The notes beneath the pieces are model-generated. The model had not been told where the DNA came from, did not search any database, and was given only the letters and a program-made list of their open reading frames with translations. The position numbers and the translations under genes were made by a program. From Streptomyces sp. WM4235 (GTDB lineage: Bacteria; Actinomycetota; Actinomycetes; Streptomycetales; Streptomycetaceae), in the NCBI RefSeq assembly GCF_001279725.1, contig NZ_LGDE01000215.1, positions 1-64,000 of the forward strand: a stretch of DNA of 64,000 nt, written 5' to 3'. Shown in pieces: positions 18,145 through 26,595 of this stretch (its first letter is position 1; every line of letters begins with the position of its first letter).

Positions 18145-18285
18145 CAAGGCCCCCTTCTGACGTGCATGGGCGACCGTCAACCGTACGCGAACCAGGGCCT
18201 TGTCCGCACGCCCGTTCCGGGACCGTCCGCGGATCACACGAACGGCCGCGTCCGGGGTGCTCGGGGGCGGGCGCGGGCGGCCCGC

Positions 18286-18855
18286 TCAGGCGGATCCGGC
18301 GGCGAGCACCCGCCGCCGGTGCCGGGCGACGCGTTCGCGGTTCCCGCACAACTCGCTGGAGCACCAGCGGCGCCGGTGGCCCCGCGAGGTGTCGAGGTAG
18401 ACCCGGGCGCAGCCCTCGCCCTCGCAGGCCCGCAGCAGCGCCCGATCGCCGGGGTCGGTCAGCAGTTCGACGGCGTCGCGGGCCACCGCCGCGAGCAGCC
18501 CCGGGCACTCGACTCCCCCGCACAACTCCCGTACGAGCCGGCCCTCCTGGTCCCGAACGGCACACAGTCCCGGGGGTGGACCGGCGGCCGCCGCGTTGAC
18601 CCGGGCGAGCGCCCCCTCGTCGGGCCCGGCGCCGGCCAGTTCGGCCCGTACGAGGCTCTCCACGTCGGCGCGCAATGCCCGGAAGGCCTCCACCCAGTCG
18701 GGCCCCAACCGGCCCAGCGGCGTCCGGTCGGGCACCAGCCCGGCCCCGACGAGCCACAGGCGCAGTTCGTCGCCGTCGAGGATCGCCTCGGCGTGCCGAT
18801 GGGCGTCGAAGGTGGCCAGCAGGTCCAGGCAGACCCTCCCGGAGTCGAACCACAT
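18286..18855 (-). CDS. CGNR zinc-finger / ABATE-domain regulator
   Basis: A 189-aa protein of the ABATE plus CGNR family. The N-terminal stress-sensing ABATE-like domain (FDSGRVCLDLLATF at the start) spans about 1-120. The C-terminal CGNR finger shows Cys residues in CEGEGCARVYLD and CSSELCGNRERVARHR, which should bind zinc and probably DNA. It is a putative transcriptional regulator with unknown targets. The start is ATG 18855; a GTG three codons earlier is possible but too close to GAGG. It lies upstream of the helicase gene, 141 bases away. Confidence 0.85.
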   Translation of the reverse strand: MWFDSGRVCLDLLATFDAHRHAEAILDGDELRLWLVGAGLVPDRTPLGRLGPDWVEAFRALRADVESLVRAELAGAGPDEGALARVNAAAAGPPPGLCAVRDQEGRLVRELCGGVECPGLLAAVARDAVELLTDPGDRALLRACEGEGCARVYLDTSRGHRRRWCSSELCGNRERVARHRRRVLAAGSA

Positions 18856-18918
18856 ACCGGTCACCGCCTCGGTTGCCGTGGGCCGCCTCCCCAGAGTGCC
18901 CGCCCACCGACGAAGCGG

Positions 18919-19461
18919 CTAGAGGGCGGGCGGGTCGTCGTGCAGGATCCGTTGGAAGAGACGGTGGTCGCGCCAGGCTCCGTCGATGTGGAGGAACCGG
19001 GGCGCCAGGCCGTACTGCTCGAAGCCGGCCTTCGCCAACACCCGCTGCGAGGCCAGGTTGTCGACCAGCGTGCCCGCCTCGACCCGGTGCAGGCCCAGCT
19101 CGTCGCGGGCGATCCGGCACACCTCCTCGACGGCGGCGGTGGCCAGTCCCTTCCCGGCCCAGGCCTCGTCGATCCAGTAGCCGACGCCGCCGCCGCGCAG
19201 CGGTCCCAGGGCGATGCCGCCGAGGTTGATGCCGCCGACGGGAACGTCGTCGGCGACCAGGACGAACGGCACCGTGCGTCCGCCGTCCCGCTCCGCGAGC
19301 AGGCCCGCGATCCGGTCGCGCTGGCCGGCCTCGGTGTAGAACCGCTCTTCCCGGTAGGGCTCGAAGGGCGCCATGTAGGCGCGGTTGCGCCGCAGTACGT
19401 CGGCCAGGCCGGCGGCGTCCTCGATCCGGACGCCCCGCATCTCCACCCCGTCAATGATCAC
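18919..19461 (-). CDS. GNAT family N-acetyltransferase (RimJ/RimL type)
   Basis: A 180-aa acetyltransferase of the RimJ/RimL branch. It has the typical GNAT fold markers: V/L-rich beta strands with GGINLGGIALGPLR, the acetyl-CoA pyrophosphate loop in DEAWAGKGLATAAVEEV, and the C-terminal NLASQRVLAKAGFEQYG motif. The substrate is probably a small molecule or a protein N-terminus and cannot be told. It is encoded 54 bases downstream of nnaR on the same strand, perhaps as read-through of that unit. Confidence 0.85.
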   Translation of the reverse strand: MIIDGVEMRGVRIEDAAGLADVLRRNRAYMAPFEPYREERFYTEAGQRDRIAGLLAERDGGRTVPFVLVADDVPVGGINLGGIALGPLRGGGVGYWIDEAWAGKGLATAAVEEVCRIARDELGLHRVEAGTLVDNLASQRVLAKAGFEQYGLAPRFLHIDGAWRDHRLFQRILHDDPPAL

Positions 19462-19515
19462 GACGGCACGCTAACCCGGACCCGCCCGCCGCCGACACCC
19501 CCCGACCGGAGCCCC

Positions 19516-20664
19516 TCATCGCGCCGGAGGCACCCCGCAGTCGCCGGCCGCGCCCGCGTCCACGGACAGCCGGTACCCCCGCTTGACCACCGTCTGGATC
19601 AGCCTCGGCGCCCCCAACGCCACCCGCAGCCGGGCCATGGCCGTCTCCACGGCGTGTTCGTCCCGCCCGGCGCCCGGCAGCGCCCGCAGCAGGTCCGCGC
19701 GGCCCACGACCCATCCCGGCCGTCGGACCAGCGCCCCGAGGAGGGCCATCCCGGCCGGCGGCACCGGCCGCAGTTCGGCGTCGACCAGCACCGCGTGGCC
19801 GCGGATCTCCAGGCGGTGCCCGGCGACCGGCAGCACCCGGGCCCGCGCCGGCAGTTCCTGGCAGAGCAGTTGGACCAGCGGCCCCAGCCGGAAGCGTTCC
19901 GGCTGCACCGTGACCACCCCCTCGGCCTGGAGCGGGAGCGCGGTCACCGGCCCCACGCACGCCGAGACCACGTCGCCGCGCAGCCCCGCGAGGACCGCCT
20001 CCCGCATCCCCAGGTGGTCGGCGCGGGACAGCATCGAGACGACGGCCGGCGCCGAGGTGAAGGCGACGGCGTCCAGGCCGCCGGCGGCCACGGCGTCCAG
20101 CAGCCGGTCGAGCGGCGCCGGGTCCTGGGGCGGCATCCAACGGTAGACGGGCACCACCACGACCTCGGCGCCGCCCGCCCGCAGGGATTCGACGAAGCCG
20201 GGCTGCGGTTCGCCGTGCAGTTGGAGGGCGATGCGGCGTCCCGCCACCCCTTGGGCGAGCAGCCGGTCCAGTACCTCGGCGAGGGACTCGGAGGCGGGCG
20301 ACCAGGCCTCCACCAGCCCGGCGGCCCGTACGGCGCCCTTCACCTTCGGCCCGCGCGCGAGCAGTTCGGTGGAGCGCAGCCGGTCGAGGAGTTCCTCGCC
20401 GATCCCCCATCCGTCGGCGGCCTCGATCCAGCCGCGGAATCCGATGGCGGTGGTGGCCACCACGGCGTCGGGTGTGCGGTGGATCAGTTCCTTGGTGGCG
20501 GCGAGGAGTTCGCCGTCGTCGGCGAGCGGAACGATCCGCAGGGCGGGCGCGTGCAGCACGGAGGCCCCGCGCCGGCGCAGCAGGGCGATCAGGTCGTCGG
20601 CCCGCCGGGCGGCGGTGACCCCGACGGTGAAGCCGGCGAGCGGGCCGGTGTCCGGAGCGTCCAT
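19516..20664 (-). CDS. nnaR: NnaR-like nitrate assimilation regulator (HemD domain plus winged helix)
   Basis: A 382-aa fusion of a uroporphyrinogen-III synthase-like domain (about 10-255) with an OmpR-type winged-helix DNA-binding domain (about 270-370, ending in RLIQTVVKRGYRLSVD). The same arrangement is known in NnaR (SCO2958), a GlnR target that activates nitrate and nitrite assimilation genes in S. coelicolor. True HemD proteins lack the DNA-binding domain, so a regulatory role is preferred over haem synthesis. The ATG at 20664 has an AGGA site. It is just downstream of narK on the same strand, with a GlnR-like motif in the 104-base gap. Confidence 0.88.
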   Translation of the reverse strand: MDAPDTGPLAGFTVGVTAARRADDLIALLRRRGASVLHAPALRIVPLADDGELLAATKELIHRTPDAVVATTAIGFRGWIEAADGWGIGEELLDRLRSTELLARGPKVKGAVRAAGLVEAWSPASESLAEVLDRLLAQGVAGRRIALQLHGEPQPGFVESLRAGGAEVVVVPVYRWMPPQDPAPLDRLLDAVAAGGLDAVAFTSAPAVVSMLSRADHLGMREAVLAGLRGDVVSACVGPVTALPLQAEGVVTVQPERFRLGPLVQLLCQELPARARVLPVAGHRLEIRGHAVLVDAELRPVPPAGMALLGALVRRPGWVVGRADLLRALPGAGRDEHAVETAMARLRVALGAPRLIQTVVKRGYRLSVDAGAAGDCGVPPAR

Positions 20665-20705
20665 GTGGTGTCCTGCCTTGCCCGAGAGGTGCGCGCGTAA
20701 CGGGG

Positions 20706-20738
20706 CCGAGCCTGCCAAGTCGCCGTGTCAGGCTCGGT
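20706..20738. repeat. Inverted repeat between narK and nnaR
   Basis: CCGAGCCTG and CAGGCTCGG flank about 15 bases. It could be a weak terminator of narK or a regulatory hairpin in the nnaR leader. Confidence 0.5.
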
Positions 20739-20746
20739 TCCGTCGT

Positions 20747-20762
20747 ATTTCGTCGCCGTTAA
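20747..20762 (-). promoter_or_regulatory. GlnR-box-like half site upstream of nnaR
   Basis: On the minus strand TTAAC-N6-GAAAT matches the published GlnR half-site pattern gTnAc-N6-GaAAc at eight of ten defined positions. It lies 83 bases before the nnaR start. Only one half is convincing. Confidence 0.4.
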
Positions 20763-20768
20763 CCGGCG

Positions 20769-22139
20769 TTACACCGAGGTGAGCTGCGGTTTCGCCGGTG
20801 CCTGCGGTCCGGTGACGGGTGTGGCGGTCGGGCGGCGAAGGTATACCGCCCAGGTCACCGCGCAGCACACCGCGTAGAAGCCGAGGAAGGTCACGAAGGC
20901 GGCCGTGCCGGACCCGGAGCGGGCGAACGCCTCCCGGAACACCAGGTTGATGCCGAGGCCGCCGAGGGCCCCCACGGCGCCGATCAGCCCCATCGCGGCC
21001 CCGGACAGCCGTCGCCCGCGGGCGGCGGCCTCCTCGGCGCCCAGGCCCTGTGCCAGGGCCTTCGCCTGGAAGATGCCGGGGATCATCTTGTACGTGGAGC
21101 CGTTGCCGAGGCCGCTCAGCGCGAACAGCGCCACGAAGCCCACCAGGAACACCGGGAGCGATTCCCGTACGGAGGCCAGGATCACCACCGAGGTCGCGAG
21201 CGCCATCGCGACGAAGGCGGCCAGGGTGATGCGGGCTCCGCCGAGCCGGTCGGCGAGCGCCCCGCCCACCGGTCGGACCAGTGAGCCGAGCAGCGGCCCG
21301 ATGAAGGTCAGCGAGGCGGCCTGGAGCGGGGTGCGACCGAACTGGGTCTGGAGCACCAGCCCGAAGGCGAAGCCGTAGCCGATGAAGGAGCCGAAGGTGC
21401 CGATGTACAGGAAGGCCATGATCCAGGTGTGCGGCTCCCGGGCCGCGTCCCGGACCGCGCCCACGTCACCGCGCACCGGCGCCAGGTTGTCCATGCGTAC
21501 GAGGGCCAGCGCGGCGGCGGTCACGATCAGCGGGACGTAGACCGCGAGCAGCAGCCGGGGGTGGCCGGCGCCGGCGGTCCCGATGACGAGCAGGGCCGCG
21601 AGCTGCACCACGGGTACGCCGATGTTGCCGCCGCCCGCGTTCAGTCCGAGCGCCCAGCCCTTCTTCCGCAGCGGGAAGAACGCGTTGATGTTGGTCATGG
21701 AGGAGGCGAAGTTGCCCCCGCCCACGCCGGTCAGGGCGGCGACGGCGAGGAAAGTGCCGTAGGAGGTGCCGGGCTCCATGACGACCAGCGCGGCCACGGT
21801 CGGCGCGAGCAGCAGCAGGGCGCTGACCACGGTCCAGTTGCGCCCGCCGAACCGGGCGACGGCGAAGGTGTAGGGGATCCGGACGAGGGCGCCGACGGCC
21901 GTGGCGGTGGCGATGAGGAAGAACTTCCCGGCCGGGTCGATGCCGTACGCGGGGCCCATGAAGAGCACCATCACGGACCACAGCGACCAGACGGAGAACC
22001 CGATGTGTTCGGAGAGCACCGAGTAGAGGAGGTTGCGCCGGGCCACCCGCTCCCCGGTCTCCCGCCAGAAGACCTCGTCCTCCGGATCCCACCGCTCGAT
22101 CCAGCGGCCCCCCTTGCGCGGTGCGGTCGTTCCGGTCAT
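20769..22139 (-). CDS. narK: Nitrate/nitrite transporter NarK (MFS)
   Basis: A 456-aa major facilitator transporter with about 12 membrane helices. The nitrate signature GGGNFASSMTNINAFFPLRKKG and the later GLNAGGGN motif identify it as a nitrate/nitrite porter. It was annotated as a nitrate extrusion protein in relatives (SCO2959), but direction cannot be read from sequence. The ATG at 22139 sits 6 bases after GGAGG; a GTG one codon earlier is an alternative. It is upstream of nnaR, and the pair probably responds to nitrogen through GlnR. Confidence 0.92.
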   Translation of the reverse strand: MTGTTAPRKGGRWIERWDPEDEVFWRETGERVARRNLLYSVLSEHIGFSVWSLWSVMVLFMGPAYGIDPAGKFFLIATATAVGALVRIPYTFAVARFGGRNWTVVSALLLLAPTVAALVVMEPGTSYGTFLAVAALTGVGGGNFASSMTNINAFFPLRKKGWALGLNAGGGNIGVPVVQLAALLVIGTAGAGHPRLLLAVYVPLIVTAAALALVRMDNLAPVRGDVGAVRDAAREPHTWIMAFLYIGTFGSFIGYGFAFGLVLQTQFGRTPLQAASLTFIGPLLGSLVRPVGGALADRLGGARITLAAFVAMALATSVVILASVRESLPVFLVGFVALFALSGLGNGSTYKMIPGIFQAKALAQGLGAEEAAARGRRLSGAAMGLIGAVGALGGLGINLVFREAFARSGSGTAAFVTFLGFYAVCCAVTWAVYLRRPTATPVTGPQAPAKPQLTSV

Positions 22140-22190
22140 CACACGCCTCCACAGCTGTCGCGTCCGTGATGACGACCGTAGGAAGCGCGC

Positions 22191-22218
22191 GTTTCGGCCC
22201 GGGTCACCCTCCGATGAC
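22191..22218 (-). promoter_or_regulatory. Possible GlnR site upstream of narK
   Basis: On the minus strand GTCAT-N6-GTGAC-N7-GAAAC resembles gTnAc / GaAAc elements, but spacing is 7 rather than 6 in one half. It lies about 50-80 bases before the narK start. Confidence 0.3.
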
Positions 22219-22236
22219 CGGGGGGATACCTTGCAC

Positions 22237-23202
22237 TCACCCGGCGTCGGGACCGCCTGTGAGCGCCGCCGGCAGCAGACTCCCGGCCGGCACCTCCAGC
22301 CATCCGCGTTCGGCGGCCAGTTCGGCGGCCGCCCGCAGGAGGGCGTCCAGGCCCGGGTGGCGCAGCCCCTTGCGCCACACCATCGACAGCGGGGACAGCG
22401 GCACGGGTGCGACCAGGGGGCGTTTCGCGCAGCCGGGCAGGTCCGTGAAGTCCACGGTGACGAGGACGGGGGTGCGGGTCTTGGCCATCACCCGCCCGAA
22501 CTCCTCCTTGCCCACGGCCACCGGAGCGGGCGGCGCCGGCGCGATCCCCCGCCCGGCGAACAGCTCCCGCGCCAGCCGGGTCCACTCCAGGGTCCGCGGG
22601 TTGCCGGCCCCCGCGTACACGGTCTCCCCGGCCAGGGCCGCCAGCGGCACCCGGTCCAGCGCCGCCAGCGGGTGCCCGTCGGGCAGCAGCACGGCGAGCG
22701 GCTCGTACCGGACGAGGGTGTGGGCGAGGCGGGCGCGCGACGCGGGCTCCAGGCCGTGCGCGTAGCCGAAGGACACGTCGAGGCGGCCCGCCGCGATCTC
22801 CGCCGCGGCATGGGTCAGCCCGCTCTCGAAGCGGGCCATCAGTTCGCAGCCCGGGGCGAGCGCGCGGGCCCGGTCCAGCACGCTGCGCGCGGAACTCGGC
22901 CCGTCGCTGTTCAGGTCGACGAGCAGCGGCCCGGGTTCGGCGAAGGCGGCGGCCAGTTCGGTGTGGGCGGCCAGCACCCTGTGCGCGAGCGGCAGCAGCC
23001 GTTGCCCGTCGGCGGTCAGTTCCACGGCCCGGGTCGTGCGGGTGAACAGCGCCGCGCCCAGGGTCTCCTCCAGCCGGCGGACGTCCCTGCTGAGGGCCTG
23101 CTGGGCGACGTACAGGCGGGCGGCGGCGCGGGAGAAGTGCAGTTCCTCGGCCACGGCCACGAACCCGCGCAGCAGGCGGGGGTCCACATCACGGGAGATC
23201 AC
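22237..23202 (-). CDS. LysR-family transcriptional regulator
   Basis: A 321-aa LysR regulator. The N-terminal winged helix contains the classic pattern LLRGFVAVAEELHFSRAAARLYVAQQALSRDVRRLE (about 9-44). The periplasmic-binding-like effector domain fills 95-290. It is divergent from an MFS transporter with 84 bases between starts, so the transporter is the probable target. The start is GTG; the ligand is unknown. Confidence 0.9.
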   Translation of the reverse strand: MISRDVDPRLLRGFVAVAEELHFSRAAARLYVAQQALSRDVRRLEETLGAALFTRTTRAVELTADGQRLLPLAHRVLAAHTELAAAFAEPGPLLVDLNSDGPSSARSVLDRARALAPGCELMARFESGLTHAAAEIAAGRLDVSFGYAHGLEPASRARLAHTLVRYEPLAVLLPDGHPLAALDRVPLAALAGETVYAGAGNPRTLEWTRLARELFAGRGIAPAPPAPVAVGKEEFGRVMAKTRTPVLVTVDFTDLPGCAKRPLVAPVPLSPLSMVWRKGLRHPGLDALLRAAAELAAERGWLEVPAGSLLPAALTGGPDAG

Positions 23203-23286
23203 CCCCGGACACTAACAACGGAAACCGGTGAATGGGTCGTGAACAGGTGTTGGACCCGGCCGGGGACCGGCCCGCAGCCTTGGGTC

Positions 23287-24549
23287 ATGCCCGCCCCGAC
23301 CCTGATGACCGTCACCGGCTCCACCCTCGTCCTGACCGGCCCGCCGCCGCCCCCGCGTCCGCGCCCCCGCGCACCCCGGGGCGGCCCCTACCGCCGGCTC
23401 TTCGCCCGCCCCGGCACCCGCGCCTTCACCGCCGGGAACCTCATCGCCCGGCTGCCCATGGGCATGTTCGGGATCAGCGCGGTGATGATGATCGCCGGCC
23501 AGCGCGGCTCGTACGCCCTCGCCGGCGCGGTCACCGCCACCGGTCTGGCCGCCACCGCGCTGGTCGCGCCGTGGACGGCCCGACTCGTCGACCGCTTCGG
23601 GCAGTCCCGCGTCGCCGTCCCCGCCACCCTGATCGCGGTCCTCGGCTCGCTCTGCCTGATCGCGTGCGTCCGTACACAGGCTCCGACCTGGACCCTGTTC
23701 GCCTCGTACGCGGCGACGGCCACCACCCCCAACATCGGCGGCATGTCACGGGCCCGCTGGACCCTGCTGCTGCGCGCCGCCCCGGCCGACCACCACACGG
23801 CGATGTCCTTCGAGCAGGCCGCCGACGAACTCTGCTACCTGCTCGGGCCGGTCGCCGCCGCGTCGCTGTGCACGCTCGTCTTCCCGGAGGCCGGGACCCT
23901 CGTCGCCGCGTCGCTGCTCCTCGTCGGCATGCTGATCTTCACCGCGCAGCGCGCCACCGAGCCGCCGCCCACCGGGGTCCAGCCCGCACCCTCCTCGTCA
24001 CCGCTGCCCGCCCTGCTGCCGCTCCTCGGTCTCTTCGCCGCCACCGGTGCGATCTTCGGCTCGATGGAGGTCACCTCGATCGCCCACCTCGACGCCCACG
24101 GCCTCGGCGCCGCCGCGGGCCCGGTCCTCGCCCTCCAGGCCGCCGGCTCCTGCGCCGCCGGCCTGCTCTACGGCACCCGGCGCCCGCGCGGCCTGCGCGT
24201 CTGCCTGGTCGCCCTGTGCGCGGCGATGGCCCTGCCCTGGGCGGCGGCGGCCGGCGGTTCGCTCGTCCCGCTGGCCCTGGCCCTGCTCCTGGCGGGCGCG
24301 GCCACCGCCCCGACGATGGTGACGGCCATGTCCGAGGTCCACCGCCGCACGCCCGAGGGACGCCTCAACGAGGGCATGACCCTCGCCGTCACCGCGATCC
24401 TCGCGGGCATCGCCGCGGGCTCCGCCGCGGCCGGCGCCGTCGTCGAACACCTCGGCACCACCTCCGCCTACGCCCTGCCGGCCGCGGCGGCCCTGACCGC
24501 GCTCCTGCTCGGCCTCACCTCCCGCGCGTCCGGCGCCCGTACCGGCTGA
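23287..24549 (+). CDS. MFS transporter (putative drug/small-molecule exporter)
   Basis: A 420-aa major facilitator protein with about 12 membrane segments after a Pro/Arg-rich N-terminus. The motif-A loop appears as WTARLVDRFGQSRVAVP between helices 2 and 3. There is no recognisable substrate signature. It is divergent from a LysR gene that probably controls it, and convergent with a TetR gene whose stop is only 7 bases away. The ATG at 23287 fits the gap; a far longer frame through the LysR gene was not used. Confidence 0.85.
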   Translation: MPAPTLMTVTGSTLVLTGPPPPPRPRPRAPRGGPYRRLFARPGTRAFTAGNLIARLPMGMFGISAVMMIAGQRGSYALAGAVTATGLAATALVAPWTARLVDRFGQSRVAVPATLIAVLGSLCLIACVRTQAPTWTLFASYAATATTPNIGGMSRARWTLLLRAAPADHHTAMSFEQAADELCYLLGPVAAASLCTLVFPEAGTLVAASLLLVGMLIFTAQRATEPPPTGVQPAPSSSPLPALLPLLGLFAATGAIFGSMEVTSIAHLDAHGLGAAAGPVLALQAAGSCAAGLLYGTRRPRGLRVCLVALCAAMALPWAAAAGGSLVPLALALLLAGAATAPTMVTAMSEVHRRTPEGRLNEGMTLAVTAILAGIAAGSAAAGAVVEHLGTTSAYALPAAAALTALLLGLTSRASGARTG

Positions 24550-24556
24550 CGCGGCC

Positions 24557-25129
24557 TCAGCGGCGGACCGTGAGGCCGTCCAGGGTGAGGTCGAGCAGCC
24601 GCTCGGCCTGCTCGCGGTGCTCGGCGCCCGCCGAGGTGAGGGCGATGCCTTCGAGGGCGGCGGCGACGTCGGCCGGCCCGATGTCGGTACGGATCACCCC
24701 GGCGGCCACACACGCGTCCAAGAGCGAGGCGATGGCGCCCTGGATCATCTCCCGGCTGTGGCCGTAGGGGTTGCCCCCGGTCGCGGCGATGGCGCGCAGC
24801 GCGTCGATCATCCCGTACTTGGCGGTGACGTAGTCCAGGAAGAGCCGGGTCCACGCGCGCAGGGCCTCGGCGGGCGACTCCCGCGCGAGCAGTTCGGGGG
24901 CCGCGTCGCACAGTTGGGCCACCTCGTTGCGGTAGACCGCCTCGACCAGGACCTCCCGGGTGGGGAAGTTGCGGTACAGCGTCGCGCTGCCCACGCCCGC
25001 CTCCTTGGCGATGTGTTCCATCCGCGCGTCCAGCCCCTGCGTGGTGAACACGCGCACGGCGGCGGCGAGGATCCGCTCCCTGTTGCGCCGCGCGTCGGCC
25101 CGCAACGGCCGGTCCGCTCCGTCGGTCAT
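24557..25129 (-). CDS. TetR-family repressor of the divergent SDR gene
   Basis: A 190-aa TetR regulator. The helix-turn-helix is at about 30-55 (IAKEAGVGSATLYRNFPTREVL), with a C-terminal ligand domain. The start at 25129 (MTDGADRPL) is the usual position; the upstream frame would run through its own operators. The 153-base gap to the divergent SDR gene contains two palindromes 29 bases apart, ideal operators for autoregulation and control of the SDR. Confidence 0.9.
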   Translation of the reverse strand: MTDGADRPLRADARRNRERILAAAVRVFTTQGLDARMEHIAKEAGVGSATLYRNFPTREVLVEAVYRNEVAQLCDAAPELLARESPAEALRAWTRLFLDYVTAKYGMIDALRAIAATGGNPYGHSREMIQGAIASLLDACVAAGVIRTDIGPADVAAALEGIALTSAGAEHREQAERLLDLTLDGLTVRR

Positions 25130-25182
25130 CAGCGTTCGCCGTCCCCTCTCGGGCGCTCTTCGCGGGCGCCCCTCGACTTGCC

Positions 25183-25202
25183 AAGTGGGGAGGTCCCCAC
25201 TT
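25183..25202. promoter_or_regulatory. Palindromic operator 1 (TetR site)
   Basis: Nine-base perfect arms AAGTGGGGA / TCCCCACTT with a two-base centre. It lies 54 bases before the TetR start. Confidence 0.8.
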
Positions 25203-25211
25203 AGCTTGAGA

Positions 25212-25231
25212 AAGTGGGGAACTCCCCACTT
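25212..25231. promoter_or_regulatory. Palindromic operator 2 (TetR site)
   Basis: The same nine-base arms as operator 1 with a different two-base centre. The two sites start 29 bases apart, about three helical turns. This one lies 52 bases before the SDR start. Confidence 0.8.
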
Positions 25232-25282
25232 CACTGTAGGTCACCACCTCCATCGGCGCGCACCCACGTAAGGAAGCTGATC

Positions 25283-26020
25283 ATGTCGGGTATTCGAGGC
25301 AAGGTCGTCGCGATCACGGGCGCCGGCAGCGGCATCGGCGAGGCGACCGCGATCCACCTCGCCGAAAGGGGCGCCCGGCTCGTGCTCGGCGGCCGCGGGG
25401 AGGACCGGCTGAACGCGGTCGTGGAGGGCATCACCGCCAACGGCGGCAGCGCCGTCGGCGTGGTCGTCGACGTCACCCGCCGCGAGGACCTCCGGCGCCT
25501 GACGGACACGGCCGTCGACCGGTTCGGCCGGCTCGACGTCCTCGTCTCCAACGCGGGCACGATGGCCGTCTCGCCGTTCGACGACCTGCGCCAGGACGAC
25601 TGGGACGCCATGGTCTCCACCCACATCACGGGCCTGCTCAACGGCATCGGGGCGGCGCTGCCCGTCTTCCGCCGACAGGGCTCCGGCCAGTTCGTCAACG
25701 TCGGCTCCACCGCGGCCCACGTCGTCAAGTCGCCCCAGACGGTCTACGCGGCCACCAAGACGGCGGTGAAGGTGCTCACCGAGGGACTGCGCCAGGAAGC
25801 GGGCCCCGACCTGCGCGTGACCCTCGTCTCGCCCGGCTTCACCCACACCGAGGGCGTGGGCAAGGGAGCCGCCCCCGAGATCGCGGCCGCGATGATCCGC
25901 CTGCGCGACGAGATCGCCATGCCCCCCTCGGCCGTCGCCTCCGCCATCGGCTACGCGATCGAACAGCCCGACGGCATCGACATCGGCGAGATCGTCGTCC
26001 GCCCCACCGCACAGGCCTGA
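25283..26020 (+). CDS. Short-chain dehydrogenase/reductase
   Basis: A 245-aa classical SDR. The dinucleotide loop is TGAGSGIGEA (near residue 12), NAG follows at about 87, catalytic Ser lies in NVGSTAA, and the YAATK catalytic Tyr/Lys pair is at about 155-159. Arg residues after the second strand (GGRGED) favour NADP(H). Substrate unknown. The start has an AAGGAAG site. It is divergent from the TetR gene and followed by a strong terminator shared with ssrA. Confidence 0.92.
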   Translation: MSGIRGKVVAITGAGSGIGEATAIHLAERGARLVLGGRGEDRLNAVVEGITANGGSAVGVVVDVTRREDLRRLTDTAVDRFGRLDVLVSNAGTMAVSPFDDLRQDDWDAMVSTHITGLLNGIGAALPVFRRQGSGQFVNVGSTAAHVVKSPQTVYAATKTAVKVLTEGLRQEAGPDLRVTLVSPGFTHTEGVGKGAAPEIAAAMIRLRDEIAMPPSAVASAIGYAIEQPDGIDIGEIVVRPTAQA

Positions 26021-26076
26021 CCGGATCGCCGCCCGGCCCTCGCACGGGCCCGACCCCGAACCGCCCCCGGGCATGA

Positions 26077-26110
26077 CAAAGGCCCCGCGGCCGGAGCCGC
26101 GGGGCCTTTG
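26077..26110. terminator. Bidirectional terminator between SDR gene and ssrA
   Basis: Perfect 15-base arms CAAAGGCCCCGCGGC / GCCGCGGGGCCTTTG with a CGGA loop; A and T runs are at the outer ends. It serves convergent transcripts. Confidence 0.9.
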
Positions 26111-26125
26111 CCCACATGGGATGAG

Positions 26126-26511
26126 TGGAGATGGCGGGAATCGAACCCGCGTCCAACGGTGCAGAAGTAGGGCTTCTCCGAGCGCATTCCGCTGCGCTTT
26201 TCTCAGCCCCGGAGATCACACGGACAAGTCTCCGACGGGCTCAGTCACTGTTTGATTTCCCTCAAACCCCCGTGACCGGGGCTAGAGGTTTAGATCCCTA
26301 GTTGACGCCAGGATCCGGACCGGGACCACTTCCGGGCTGACGCTCCTCACAGAGGCTTCAGCTCACTGTTATTAGGCAGCGAGGGTGAAGCGGGAGTTAT
26401 CGCTCTTGGAGTTGGCGATTATTGTTTGCGACATATGGTTTACGAGATCATTGCCGCTTCCTCGGCTCGCTTCCCCTACATCGACATCCGCTGTCGAAAC
26501 CGATCATCCCC
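26126..26511 (-). ncRNA. ssrA: tmRNA (transfer-messenger RNA)
   Basis: About 386 nt. The 5' end GGGGATGATCGGTTTCGACA pairs with the 3' CATCTCC acceptor strand; the T arm reads GGGTTCGATTCCCGC. CCA is not encoded after the discriminator A. The resume codon is GCC, preceded by TAATC, like the TAGTC before the resume codon in other tmRNAs. The tag frame (26372-26416) encodes ANSKSDNSRFTLAA then TAA TAA. tmRNA frees stalled ribosomes together with SmpB, encoded just upstream on the same strand. The tag ends TLAA instead of the common ALAA. Confidence 0.93.
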
Positions 26512-26595
26512 ATGTTTTTTTATCAAGTGACCCCACCCGCGAGCGGGAGGCGCTGACGCCATCGTACGCGAAGTGGACCTCGGGATGCCAGGTGA

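Noticed and set aside
15631..20700. 1689-codon plus-strand open frame
   Set aside because: It lies opposite the helicase, CGNR, acetyltransferase and nnaR genes and spans their gaps. Its product is Gly/Arg/Ala-rich without domains, as expected for the antisense of GC-rich genes.
26126..26160. Stand-alone tRNA suggested by GGGTTCGATTCCCGC
   Set aside because: The T-arm belongs to the tmRNA; the acceptor partner is 380 bases away and the tag frame lies between.
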